From Rhizobacter sp. SG703 (GTDB lineage: Bacteria; Pseudomonadota; Gammaproteobacteria; Burkholderiales; Burkholderiaceae_C), in NCBI RefSeq assembly GCF_012275445.1, contig NZ_JAAZQK010000016.1, positions 1 through 64,000 on the forward strand: DNA of 64,000 nucleotides, read 5' to 3'. The first letter of the stretch is position 1; the number at the start of each line of letters is the position of its first letter. Made by a program: the position numbers and the translations under genes. The notes under the pieces are model-generated. The model saw only the letters and a program-made list of their open reading frames with translations. It was not told the DNA's origin and did no database searches. Below, one piece after another: positions 54,464 to 62,446 of this stretch.

Positions 54464-55606
54464 ATGGCCCTCTATCAAGTCGGATTGTTAGGGGCAGTGG
54501 ACGCAGCGCTTGTAGCGCAGATGAAAGCGACGCTGCAGGAGTTGTTGGCTCCACTGGGCCTTGCCAACGAAATCGAAGTCATCGCGCCAGCCGCCTACGA
54601 CCCCAAGAACGACTACGCCTCCGTCGCGCTGTACTTCGGTGCTGAAGGCTTGAAGCCGGATGAGGGGGCGCTGGTCAAACTGATGCGAGAGGGCACTCCC
54701 ATAGTGCCCATCGTTCCCGACCTTAAGAAGTTTAGCAAGATGACTCCCGCGTGCTTGCGAGCAATCAATGGTCTGGAACTGCCGGAAACTGACAAGACGC
54801 TCATTCGTGCGGCGAACGTCGCGCTCGAGGTATTGGGCCTGATGCCGCGTCAGCGTCGAATTTTCTTGAGCTACAAGCGCGTCGAATCGACGGAGGCCGC
54901 ACTGCAGCTTTTCGAGTATCTGTCGAGCTTAAAGTTCGACGTTTTCTTGGACACCCATGGCGTACCGCCCGGCGACGACTTTCAGGAAGTCTTGTGGCAA
55001 CGACTGAGTGACTCCGATGTGCTTGTGATGCTGGATACGGAGAACTACTTCGACAGTCGCTGGACGAAGTTAGAGTTCGGACACGCGCTGGCGAAGTCGC
55101 TCGTGCCCCTCCGTTTGGGATGGCCGGGTGTAAAACAATCTCCACGGAGCCACGCGGCCGAATCTGTGCAGTTCAGCGCCGCCGACTTTGAAGCAGACGG
55201 CAAACGACTGAAGGCCGCGACGCTCGAAACAGCCGGCCTGGCGATCGAGAAGGCGAGAAGTCGGGGGATCGCATTGCGAAGCTCCGAGCTGAACAACGCG
55301 GTCATCGTTGCAGCAAAGAAGATCGATGGGCGGTTCTTTGCGCTCGGGCCGAAGCGCACGATCGTCGTTGAGCTCTACTCCAAACACAAGGTTCTGATTT
55401 ATCCTTCGATCGGCGTTCCAACGGCGGAGCATCTTCACGAGGCTTCGTCGCTTGACGGTGAAGGGTCGCGCAGAGTGGTGTTCGACGATAGTGGGGTGAG
55501 CAGACGAACTCAAGGCCACCTGGACTGGCTGGACGGCCAAGTGAAGTCGGCTCGACTCATGCGCAAGGGAAATGCGGCCTGGGAACTTGCTGCTTTGGAG
55601 CCCTGA
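54464..55606 (+). CDS. TIR-domain protein with unassigned N- and C-terminal regions
   Basis: 380 aa from ATG 54464 (GGGAG 9 nt upstream; an in-frame ATG at 54419 lacks one). Residues 131-~235 are a TIR domain: RRIFLSYKRVESTEAALQLF, FDVFLDTHGVPPGDDFQEVL and YFDSRWTKLEFGHAL with candidate catalytic Glu204. Residues 1-125 (ALYQVGLLGAVDAALVAQMK, VALYFGAEGL, TPIVPIVPDLKKF) look like an alpha/beta domain of their own. Residues ~250-380 are unassigned. It is probably the NADase effector or a second signal producer of the cassette. The stop lies 1 nt before the SLOG gene ATG. Confidence 0.8.
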   Translation: MALYQVGLLGAVDAALVAQMKATLQELLAPLGLANEIEVIAPAAYDPKNDYASVALYFGAEGLKPDEGALVKLMREGTPIVPIVPDLKKFSKMTPACLRAINGLELPETDKTLIRAANVALEVLGLMPRQRRIFLSYKRVESTEAALQLFEYLSSLKFDVFLDTHGVPPGDDFQEVLWQRLSDSDVLVMLDTENYFDSRWTKLEFGHALAKSLVPLRLGWPGVKQSPRSHAAESVQFSAADFEADGKRLKAATLETAGLAIEKARSRGIALRSSELNNAVIVAAKKIDGRFFALGPKRTIVVELYSKHKVLIYPSIGVPTAEHLHEASSLDGEGSRRVVFDDSGVSRRTQGHLDWLDGQVKSARLMRKGNAAWELAALEP

Positions 55607-55607
55607 C

Positions 55608-56222
55608 ATGAAGCAAGTCTTTTTGTCCGCTGGCATACCCAGCAGAACCGACCTGCCATGGGGCGCCACGGCCGACCCCATGTTGATACATTCGGCGGTG
55701 CGATCGTTATGCGCCCTTGTCTTCGGCCACAGGCGCATCGTGTGGGGCGGCCAACCGGCCATCACACCGATGATGTGGGCTGCTTGCGAGAACCTCGGCA
55801 TCGACTACGCCAAGACGGTTCACCTATACCAGTCGCGATTCTTCACTGATGAGTTTCCGGAAGAGAACGCGTTGTTCAACAACGTGACGTTCGTGGACGC
55901 CGGCCCAAGCCGAGCGTCGAGCCTCTCGGCTATGCGCAAGGAAATGTTCAAGAACGACTTCGAGGCCGGGGTGTTCATAGGCGGCAAGGATGGGGTCCTC
56001 GACGAATTCGACCTGTTCCGTGCCGCGAATCCAAAGGCTGGCGTCGTAGTTCTGACGTCCACCGGCGGTGCAGCACAGGAGCTGGGCGAGAAGTATCCAG
56101 AGTTGAGCGCGCCTGGCGGCGATTTCATCGACTACCTGTCGTACATGGCAGGGTTCATCGAAATAACTGGCCCAAAGCGAACGCCGAAGCAAGCACCAAG
56201 AAAGGCGCGGAGACCCAAATGA
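55608..56222 (+). CDS. Stand-alone SLOG-like nucleotide-sensor protein
   Basis: 204 aa from ATG 55608. It has a Rossmann-like SLOG pattern: KQVFLSAGIPSR at the start, HRRIVWGGQPAITPMMWAAC (glycine loop) and EAGVFIGGKDGVLDEFDLFR (GG..G...E motif), then GVVVLTSTGGAAQEL. SLOG domains bind nucleotide-derived ligands, and in ThsA a SLOG domain reads the TIR-made signal. Here it is not fused to SIR2. The Lys/Arg-rich tail (KRTPKQAPRKARRPK) is unusual. Its stop overlaps the next ATG (ATGA). Confidence 0.72.
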   Translation: MKQVFLSAGIPSRTDLPWGATADPMLIHSAVRSLCALVFGHRRIVWGGQPAITPMMWAACENLGIDYAKTVHLYQSRFFTDEFPEENALFNNVTFVDAGPSRASSLSAMRKEMFKNDFEAGVFIGGKDGVLDEFDLFRAANPKAGVVVLTSTGGAAQELGEKYPELSAPGGDFIDYLSYMAGFIEITGPKRTPKQAPRKARRPK

Positions 56223-56716
56223 CGAACGCAATCAAGCGTCGAGTGTTCTACAGCTTCCACTTCCTCAACGATGTCTGGCGCGCGGGACAGGTGCGAAACA
56301 TCGGCGCGGTCGAGGGAAATGCTCCGGTTTCGCACAACGAGTGGGAGGACGTCAAAAAAGGCGGAAATGCGGCGATCGAAAAGTGGATCGATCAGCAGTT
56401 GGTCGGCAGAACTTGCACGATCGTACTCGTTGGCGCAGAGACAGCGTCGCGCCCTTGGGTGCGGCACGAGATTGCCCAGTCTTGGAACAAGGGCATCGCC
56501 GTGATGGGTGTTCGCGTAAATAAGCTGTTGAACTCGCAAGGCCAAGCGAGCTACGCTGGGGACAATCCATTTGACAAGTTGACGCTAAAGAACGGTGCTA
56601 GATTGAGCACATTGGTCAGGTTGTACGAGCCTGCAGGCGCAACCAGCCAAGCTGCCTATTCGACGATCGCCAACAACCTCACCGCATGGATCGAAGCGGC
56701 CATCAAGTCGCGCTGA
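56219..56716 (+). CDS. ThsB-like TIR protein (second copy)
   Basis: 165 aa, start overlapping the SLOG stop. It is similar to, but clearly diverged from, the first ThsB-like protein: VFYSFHFLNDVWRAGQVRNI, WEDVKKGGNAAIEKWIDQQL, CTIVLVGAETASRPWVRHEI (candidate Glu84) and VRVNKLLNSQGQASYAGDNP. Thoeris loci often carry several ThsB variants, thought to sense different phages. It ends the cassette; 72 nt later lies the 3' end of a leftward phage gene. Confidence 0.85.
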   Translation: MTNAIKRRVFYSFHFLNDVWRAGQVRNIGAVEGNAPVSHNEWEDVKKGGNAAIEKWIDQQLVGRTCTIVLVGAETASRPWVRHEIAQSWNKGIAVMGVRVNKLLNSQGQASYAGDNPFDKLTLKNGARLSTLVRLYEPAGATSQAAYSTIANNLTAWIEAAIKSR

Positions 56717-56788
56717 GGATTGGGACTGTATGTTGGCAGCGAGTAGCTCAGATCGGGAACGCAAGTCGGCCGTTTGTCGACGCTGGCT

Positions 56789-57277
56789 TCAAAAGTCGTA
56801 CCAGTGCTCCGTCACGACCGTCACGTCGATGGTCTTCACCTCGCCTGTGTTCACTTCCGTCACCGTGCACCGCTGCACGCCGCTGAGCGTGTTGGCCTTG
56901 CCCACAGTAGTCGGCGCAGCAGCGTTGCGGCGAAACTGGGTCGTCGCCAAGTTCGGCGACATTGGGGTCGCCGACGACCCCGACAGCGTCGCCCAAGCGA
57001 TGGTGTAGACCCCACTGCCATTCTGTACGGTCACGGTGACGGGAGTGGTCGTCACCGGCACCGTCGCCCCGCGTGTCGACGTGAAGCCCGATCCGAAGAC
57101 GGTCGCCGCCGACGCCGTCAACGTGAACGACCCATTGAAGACCTTTCTAGCGACGCCGTCAGGCCCGTACCGCCAGATCTCGCGCGCCTTGCGCGGCACG
57201 CCGCCCGCGTCGTATCGCCACACCTCGCGGGCCTTGCGGGCCACACCGCCCGCGTCGTAGCGCCACATCTCTGCCAT
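56789..57277 (-). CDS. Phage protein with three WRYDAGG repeats
   Basis: 162 aa from ATG 57277 (GGGAGG 9 nt upstream). Residues ~4-50 are three tandem 15-residue repeats: WRYDAGGVARKAREV, WRYDAGGVPRKAREI, WRYGPDGVARKVFNG. The rest (FTLTASAATVFGSGFTSTRG to EVKTIDVTVVTEHWYDF) looks beta-rich, like an Ig/BACON-type tail appendage. It follows the tail-fibre gene by 14 nt in the late operon. Perhaps a tail-tip accessory or receptor-binding protein; no family recognised. Confidence 0.6.
   Translation of the reverse strand: MAEMWRYDAGGVARKAREVWRYDAGGVPRKAREIWRYGPDGVARKVFNGSFTLTASAATVFGSGFTSTRGATVPVTTTPVTVTVQNGSGVYTIAWATLSGSSATPMSPNLATTQFRRNAAAPTTVGKANTLSGVQRCTVTEVNTGEVKTIDVTVVTEHWYDF
57139..57272 (-). 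repeat. 45-nt tandem repeat x3
   Basis: Three copies of a ~45-nt unit encode the WRYDAGGVARKAREV repeats. The first two copies differ at few positions and the third more, so the array grew by recent tandem duplication and may vary in length between related phages. Confidence 0.75.
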
Positions 57278-57291
57278 GGCCGTGCCTCCCG

Positions 57292-58149
57292 TCAGTACAC
57301 GAACACGATGTCGCCCGGCGCGCCGCCCGACGGCTGGCCAGCCACGTTCGTCATCGTGATGCGCCCGAGCCCATCGCCACCGCCGCGGCCATATACCAGG
57401 CCGGCGAAGACAGGAGCGCTGTTCCACGACACGAAGCCCACGTCGTTGAAGAACTGCGACACGGAGCCTGGCCGGTTGGAAATGTTGGTCCAGGGCACCA
57501 CCACGCTGTTGCCGAAGTAGCTCAGGTCCACCTTGCGCAGGAAGCCGTCGCCACCGTTGTTGATGAAGACCTGGCTGATCGGTCCGTTCTCGCTGTTGGG
57601 TGAACTCTGGTTCAGGTAGGTCGCATTCAAGTACCCATTGGGGCTGCGCAACGCCACGGTGTTGCCATTGGCCGAGTAGTCCGGCACCCACGCCGTGATG
57701 GCAGGCGCGCCCGTGATTCGGCCCCACGGGACCGTGCCGCCGCCGAACTGGCCGTTGGTGTCGAAGTACCACTTCCACTGCCCATCACTCGCTCCAAAGA
57801 TCCCCGATGCTCCGTCGCTCGTGTTCACCATCAGCGTGTACAGCTTCGCGGTGTCGCTGAATTGGATGCCGGCATAGCCGTTGGTCGAGCCCGGCACCGA
57901 CACGGATCCGTAGCTGACCGGAGCGGTGCTCTTCAGGTACCCCGTCGCCTTCTCTACCCAGCTGCTGCCGTTGAACTCCTGGATCACGCCGCCGCTGAAG
58001 CGCTTCGCGCCCGCCGGCGGGCTGGTGACGGTGCCAGCGTAGGCCGGGTCCATCCACTGCGACAGCGCGCTGAAGTTGGCCTTGATCTGCGGCAGCACGC
58101 CGGTGTCGTAGCGGTCGGTGGTGACAGGCTTGGTGAAGTCGATCGGCAT
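57292..58149 (-). CDS. Phage tail fibre / receptor-binding protein
   Basis: 285 aa. The conserved-looking N-terminus MPIDFTKPVTTDRYDTGVLP, QIKANFSALSQWMDP is the attachment part. The remainder is Gly/Ser/Asn-rich with fibre-like patterns (GYAGIQFSDTAKLYTLMVNT, QWKWYFDTNGQFGGG, ALRSPNGYLNATYLN). The position right after the large tail-tip protein fits a receptor-binding fibre. No chaperone domain is visible. The start is preceded by a poor Shine-Dalgarno, AACAACCATTCG. Confidence 0.75.
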   Translation of the reverse strand: MPIDFTKPVTTDRYDTGVLPQIKANFSALSQWMDPAYAGTVTSPPAGAKRFSGGVIQEFNGSSWVEKATGYLKSTAPVSYGSVSVPGSTNGYAGIQFSDTAKLYTLMVNTSDGASGIFGASDGQWKWYFDTNGQFGGGTVPWGRITGAPAITAWVPDYSANGNTVALRSPNGYLNATYLNQSSPNSENGPISQVFINNGGDGFLRKVDLSYFGNSVVVPWTNISNRPGSVSQFFNDVGFVSWNSAPVFAGLVYGRGGGDGLGRITMTNVAGQPSGGAPGDIVFVY

Positions 58150-58221
58150 GGTGGTCGGTTCGTCGAATGGTTGTTGTCGTGGATGAACGAAGAAGAGAGA
58201 AAGGGGGCCGTGGTCCTGTCG

Positions 58222-61200
58222 TCAATATCCGCGCGCGGTCCAGCTGCCCGAGCCGGTGACCTTCTGGCCGGTCTGCGGGTTCAGCAGGTAGACGGTGAAG
58301 CCGCTGGGCTTGGGCACGTCGAGGAAGTCGACGATCGGCAGCAGCGCGGTCGTGCCGTTGGCCTGGCACAGCGGCGTGTCCGCGTCGATGAAGTCCACCG
58401 CGAACGGCACCGCAACACCGGCGGACGCGTTGGTGATCACGAAGCGCCCCGAGTCGGTCTTGAGCTTGTTGGACAGCTTCACGTCCAGGCTCGCGATGCG
58501 GATCAGGTTCGCGCCCGCGCTGCAGCTGAAGGTCCACACGATGCGCACGTACCGGAAGCTCCCCGCCAGCACGTTGGTGGCGCCCGCGGCGGCGGGTGTC
58601 CAGGCGTCTGCACTGTTCAGCTTGGTGTAGATCTGGCACGAGCGCTCGACCTGGCCGGCGATCACAGTGGCGCCCAGCGTCACGGTGACGATGGTGGGCG
58701 GCAGCGCGGTGCCGTAGTCGAAGGTCTCCTCGTAGCTCGCGGTCGTCGTACTGGGCTCTGCGTACAGCGGGAAGCCGGCGTCGATCTGCGCCTGGGGGCT
58801 GGCCCACCCGTGCGACTCGAAGTGCTGCGCCCAGGTCTCCGGCGCCACCGGCCCGAGCAGCGCGCCGTCCTCGAGGAACAGGTTCGTCGCGGTGCCCGAG
58901 AAGGTCGACCGGATCTGCGTGCGCAGCACGTAGTCGGGCGGCTGGTTGATGGTGGCCGCGATGCCGACTGGCGTGCCGGTGTTGCCGGCGCTGTCGAACG
59001 CTGCGACCCAGTACGTGAAGACGCCCGCCTGCTGCTCGAAGATCGCCGTGAAGGTGCTGTTCCCGTTCGAGCCGACGACGGCGCCTACCGCCCAGTTCGC
59101 GCCCTTGCGGACCTCGTAGCGGTCGATCGGCAGGCTGCCGCTGGTCGGGGCGCCCCAGTACAGCAGCGCGTTGTTGTCGACGACCTCGGCCCGCGAGCCG
59201 GTGATCGCACCCGGCACGGTCACGACGGTGTCCACCGAGGCCGCATTGCCGCGGTTGCCCTTCACGTCGACGGCCGCCACCCACCAGCGCCGCGCGCCGC
59301 CCCAGTTGATGCGATGCAGGTGCCGGGTGATCTGGAAGACGCCCACCACCGTGGCCGTCGCGAAGCTGTCGCCGAAGCGCAGCTCGTAGCCGCCGATCGC
59401 GAAGGCGCCCGGCACGCCGGCATAGTCGAGCTGCAGGTCGGTGCCGACGATGGTCGCATTCAGCGCCGAGATCGTCGGCGCCGCGACGGTGCCGACGACG
59501 CTGGTCGGCGTGCTGCGGTTGCCGAAGGCGTCGACCGCGGCGACCCAGGCCACGAAGGATCCGGCCACCTGTACCGCCCACAGGTGCGAGGTGCCGCCCT
59601 GCTGCTCGAGCACCTGGGCGTTCTCCCAGATTGCGCCTGGCGCGGTGCTCACGCGCCACTCGTAGCCGACGACATCCGGCTCGGAGTTCTTCGCGCACTT
59701 CAGGCGCACGCCGAAGGGCTCGAACGACGCAGACACGTCCGTCGGTGCCGACGGCGGCAGCGCGGCCATGACGCCGGTCACGCGGTAGTCGTAGGCCTGC
59801 ACCTCGGCCAGGCTCTGCTCGGCCGCGCCGAAGATGTTGAAGCTGGTGAACTTGAAGTGAATCGTCTTGCCGACGAAGCTCAGCTCGAGCGGACCGCTCT
59901 TGCCGATCGCGCTGTCCACGCGCACGAAGGCATCGCCGACCTGGTGGCCGGTGCGGGGCGTGCCGTGGGCACCGCGCACCAGTCCGGACAGCGCGTAGGA
60001 GCCCGGGGCCAGCAGTGCCGCGTTCTGGAAGGCGATGTACTCGGGTGCGACACCGCCGATGTAGCAGAGCGTGCCCAGCGCCGCCGCATCGGCCGCGCTG
60101 GTGCTGATCAGCTGGCCGCTGGTGTTGACGCTGACGCTGTCGTTCGAGATGAAGGTGGCGAGTCGCCCATAGCGCGCCGGCCCATGCAACGTGCTGGCCT
60201 TCTGGTAGTTGAGCCCGTCGACGCTGACCCACACGTTGCAGCCGCCCCAGGCCGCGCTGCTGCCCTTCACGGCTGCGTAGACCTCGAGCCCGGTCTGCGT
60301 CAGCCCGACCGGCGCCTCGAACAACACCGGCGCGTCCACGTTGCCTGGCGCCGCGTTGTAGTCGTGCAGGTAGCCCGCGTTGACCTCGCTCGGGTACATC
60401 GCCGCGCTTGCCACGCCGGCCGGGAAGTCCTCGGCCGTGATGGTCAGGTCGCCGTCGTCGTTCTCCTCGTCGGTGGCCGTGATCCGCACCGGGTGCCGAT
60501 CCAGTCCGAGACCCACGTCGCTGATCGTGACCAGGTCCATCGGCTCCAGCAAGCTGAAGTTCACCGGCAGCTTGAACGTGTAGGTGGCCCGCACGTACAG
60601 CGAGCGCTGCAGCATCAGCTGCGCGACCAGGCGCGCGACAGCGCCGTCGGTGATCCAGTCGGCCTTCAGGATGGCTTCCGAGCGCAGGCCGTGCGCATCG
60701 ATGTCCGCCTGGTCCTTCGCCTCGGCCACGTCGACGTTGTAGCTGTTGGCCCGGTTGCGGTACTGCACCCGGAAATGGTTCTTGGCATCCGCCGGGCTCT
60801 TGCGCTCCTGCTTCACCGGCGGCTCGCCCGGGCTCGGGATGAAGTGGTCGTCGGTCAGGTCGTAGACCGGCGTGGTGTTGGGCGTGAACGTGCGGCCGAG
60901 CCCGGCCTCGGTGCTGTCGCCGTAGGGGATCATCTTCAGCTTGCCGGCGCTCCACACCGGCGCGGTGTTCGTGAGCCGCCCGAGCAGCTGCACCAGCTCG
61001 GCCGCGGAGATCTGCTCGGTCAGCGCGGGTGACATCACCAGGCCCGCCGCAACGCAGTAGTCCGACCAGTCCTGCATGCCGTCGAGCCGGTCGCTCGCGA
61101 TGTTGGCGCCGTAGCGGCCGTTGCCGAGCAAATCCAGCAGCGCGCGGCTCGGGTCCACGTCGGGCACCGCGCTGCCCAGGCTGTACGCGAGACTGCCCTG

Positions 61201-61953
61201 AATCTCGAAGGTGTGGTTCTCCACCTGCGCCGAGCCGCCCAGGTCGTAGTCCTTCGCGCACACGTAGGCCAGGCCGCTGTACCCGAGCGACTGCGCCGGG
61301 TTCGCCCCCTGCAGGTACGACCACGGTGCCTGCCCGAGCGCGCCAGTCTTGAAGCTCAGGCCGAGTTCTTCAAGCGCGTTCTGCTTCGTGCCGCTTGTGA
61401 CGACCAGGTAGTCGATCGTGACCGCGAGGCTGCGGTACTTGTCGTCCAGGATCTTGACGGTCGCGAGCTCGCCGTCGGTGTCGATGGAATAGTCCACGCC
61501 GTTGGCGAGCTGGGACTTCAGGAGGAAGATCTTCACGTACACGGCCTGGATGGACGCGAAGGCGGGATCGAGCGTGGTCAACATCGGCCCGGTGGCCGGC
61601 ACGTCATAGACCTTGCGCACGGACGCAAACTGGTCCCCACGGATCCCGCCGTTGTAGAGCTTCTTGCCGCGCCAGATGCGCGGCACGCCGTTCACCTGGC
61701 CATGGCACAGGCCCATCATCACGGAGGCCGAGTACGTGTAGGTGGTGCTCTCGGACGTGACCCCGCCGCCGCCCTTGCCGGCCGACTGGCTGGTGGTGTG
61801 CGGCACGGCCTTGAAGTCGCCGTACCAGATCAGGTTGCCGCTGATCTGGTTCACGCCGTAGACGACGGGGATCGTCACGCCCTGGGCGCTGCTCTGCAGC
61901 TTCAGCGCCTCGATGCGGGTTTCGCTGCTGGAGATGGTGGTGCGGCCGCCCAT
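58222..61953 (-). CDS. Large tail-tip / host-specificity protein with fibronectin-III-like domains
   Basis: 1243 aa from ATG 61953 (GGAGG 8 nt upstream). The N-terminal third resembles GTA/lambda gpJ-type tail hub proteins: QGVTIPVVYGVNQISGNLIW, YTYSASVMMGLCHGQVNGVP, RIWRGKKLYNGG, LQGANPAQSLGYSGLAYVCA. The middle has at least three fibronectin-III-like repeats (PSAPTDVSASFEPFGVRLKC, GSRAEVVDNNALLYWGAPTS), then a coat-like C-terminal region with discoidin-type features (LNSADAWTPAAAGATNV). It forms the tail tip that contacts the cell. It is 1 nt from the NlpC/P60 gene. Confidence 0.85.
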   Translation of the reverse strand: MGGRTTISSSETRIEALKLQSSAQGVTIPVVYGVNQISGNLIWYGDFKAVPHTTSQSAGKGGGGVTSESTTYTYSASVMMGLCHGQVNGVPRIWRGKKLYNGGIRGDQFASVRKVYDVPATGPMLTTLDPAFASIQAVYVKIFLLKSQLANGVDYSIDTDGELATVKILDDKYRSLAVTIDYLVVTSGTKQNALEELGLSFKTGALGQAPWSYLQGANPAQSLGYSGLAYVCAKDYDLGGSAQVENHTFEIQGSLAYSLGSAVPDVDPSRALLDLLGNGRYGANIASDRLDGMQDWSDYCVAAGLVMSPALTEQISAAELVQLLGRLTNTAPVWSAGKLKMIPYGDSTEAGLGRTFTPNTTPVYDLTDDHFIPSPGEPPVKQERKSPADAKNHFRVQYRNRANSYNVDVAEAKDQADIDAHGLRSEAILKADWITDGAVARLVAQLMLQRSLYVRATYTFKLPVNFSLLEPMDLVTISDVGLGLDRHPVRITATDEENDDGDLTITAEDFPAGVASAAMYPSEVNAGYLHDYNAAPGNVDAPVLFEAPVGLTQTGLEVYAAVKGSSAAWGGCNVWVSVDGLNYQKASTLHGPARYGRLATFISNDSVSVNTSGQLISTSAADAAALGTLCYIGGVAPEYIAFQNAALLAPGSYALSGLVRGAHGTPRTGHQVGDAFVRVDSAIGKSGPLELSFVGKTIHFKFTSFNIFGAAEQSLAEVQAYDYRVTGVMAALPPSAPTDVSASFEPFGVRLKCAKNSEPDVVGYEWRVSTAPGAIWENAQVLEQQGGTSHLWAVQVAGSFVAWVAAVDAFGNRSTPTSVVGTVAAPTISALNATIVGTDLQLDYAGVPGAFAIGGYELRFGDSFATATVVGVFQITRHLHRINWGGARRWWVAAVDVKGNRGNAASVDTVVTVPGAITGSRAEVVDNNALLYWGAPTSGSLPIDRYEVRKGANWAVGAVVGSNGNSTFTAIFEQQAGVFTYWVAAFDSAGNTGTPVGIAATINQPPDYVLRTQIRSTFSGTATNLFLEDGALLGPVAPETWAQHFESHGWASPQAQIDAGFPLYAEPSTTTASYEETFDYGTALPPTIVTVTLGATVIAGQVERSCQIYTKLNSADAWTPAAAGATNVLAGSFRYVRIVWTFSCSAGANLIRIASLDVKLSNKLKTDSGRFVITNASAGVAVPFAVDFIDADTPLCQANGTTALLPIVDFLDVPKPSGFTVYLLNPQTGQKVTGSGSWTARGY

Positions 61954-61954
61954 G

Positions 61955-62446
61955 TCAGGCCTCCATCGCAACGTGTGCAGGCGCCTGCACGCCAGCAGTT
62001 GCCTGTGGCCACAGCGTCCAGAACTGCACCGGGCGGCCCGCGAGAGGCGCTTCGTCGAGGCGCGTCAGGATCACCGCCTGGCCGACGTAGGCATGCAGCA
62101 CCGTGTGCCGGTCGACCAGTACGCCGCCATGGCTGAACGTGCGGCCGAAGCGGAACAGGGCGACGTCGCCCGCCGATGGAGTCTCGGTGCGCACGGCGCC
62201 GACGCGCTCGAGCCACTGCACGTACAGCTCTTCGCTGCGGTGCAGGTGCCAAGCCGTGCTGTAGGTGCCCGGGTCGATCGGCGCCGTCACGCCGGCCGCT
62301 TCGTAGATCGCGCACAGGCTCTGCCCGCAGTCGACTCCCACGCCCTTCAGGCGGCCGTGGTGGTGGTACGGCGTTCCCAGCCAGGTCAGGGCCTCCTGGA
62401 TCACGGCTTCGCGTTGCATTTCTTCGTGGTGGGTCATGGGGCTCAC
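61955..62446 (-). CDS. NlpC/P60 family tail peptidase
   Basis: 163 aa. GTG start at 62446 overlapping the previous stop; an ATG at 62437 is also possible. The catalytic Cys lies in GVGVDCGQSLCAIY and the His in FSHGGVLVDRHTVLHAY, with TWLGTPYHHHG near the start. This is the gpK/GTA-type peptidase that cuts murein cross-links during DNA entry. The order DUF2460-BR0599-NlpC-tail tip is the hallmark of gene-transfer-agent-like siphophage tails. Confidence 0.88.
   Translation of the reverse strand: MSPMTHHEEMQREAVIQEALTWLGTPYHHHGRLKGVGVDCGQSLCAIYEAAGVTAPIDPGTYSTAWHLHRSEELYVQWLERVGAVRTETPSAGDVALFRFGRTFSHGGVLVDRHTVLHAYVGQAVILTRLDEAPLAGRPVQFWTLWPQATAGVQAPAHVAMEA

Noticed and set aside
57862-61032. 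A 1056-codon open frame on the plus strand opposite the tail-tip gene
   Set aside because: GC-rich shadow: high His/Arg/Val composition, no domain, no ribosome-binding site. The minus-strand frame has clear tail-hub and fibronectin-like motifs.
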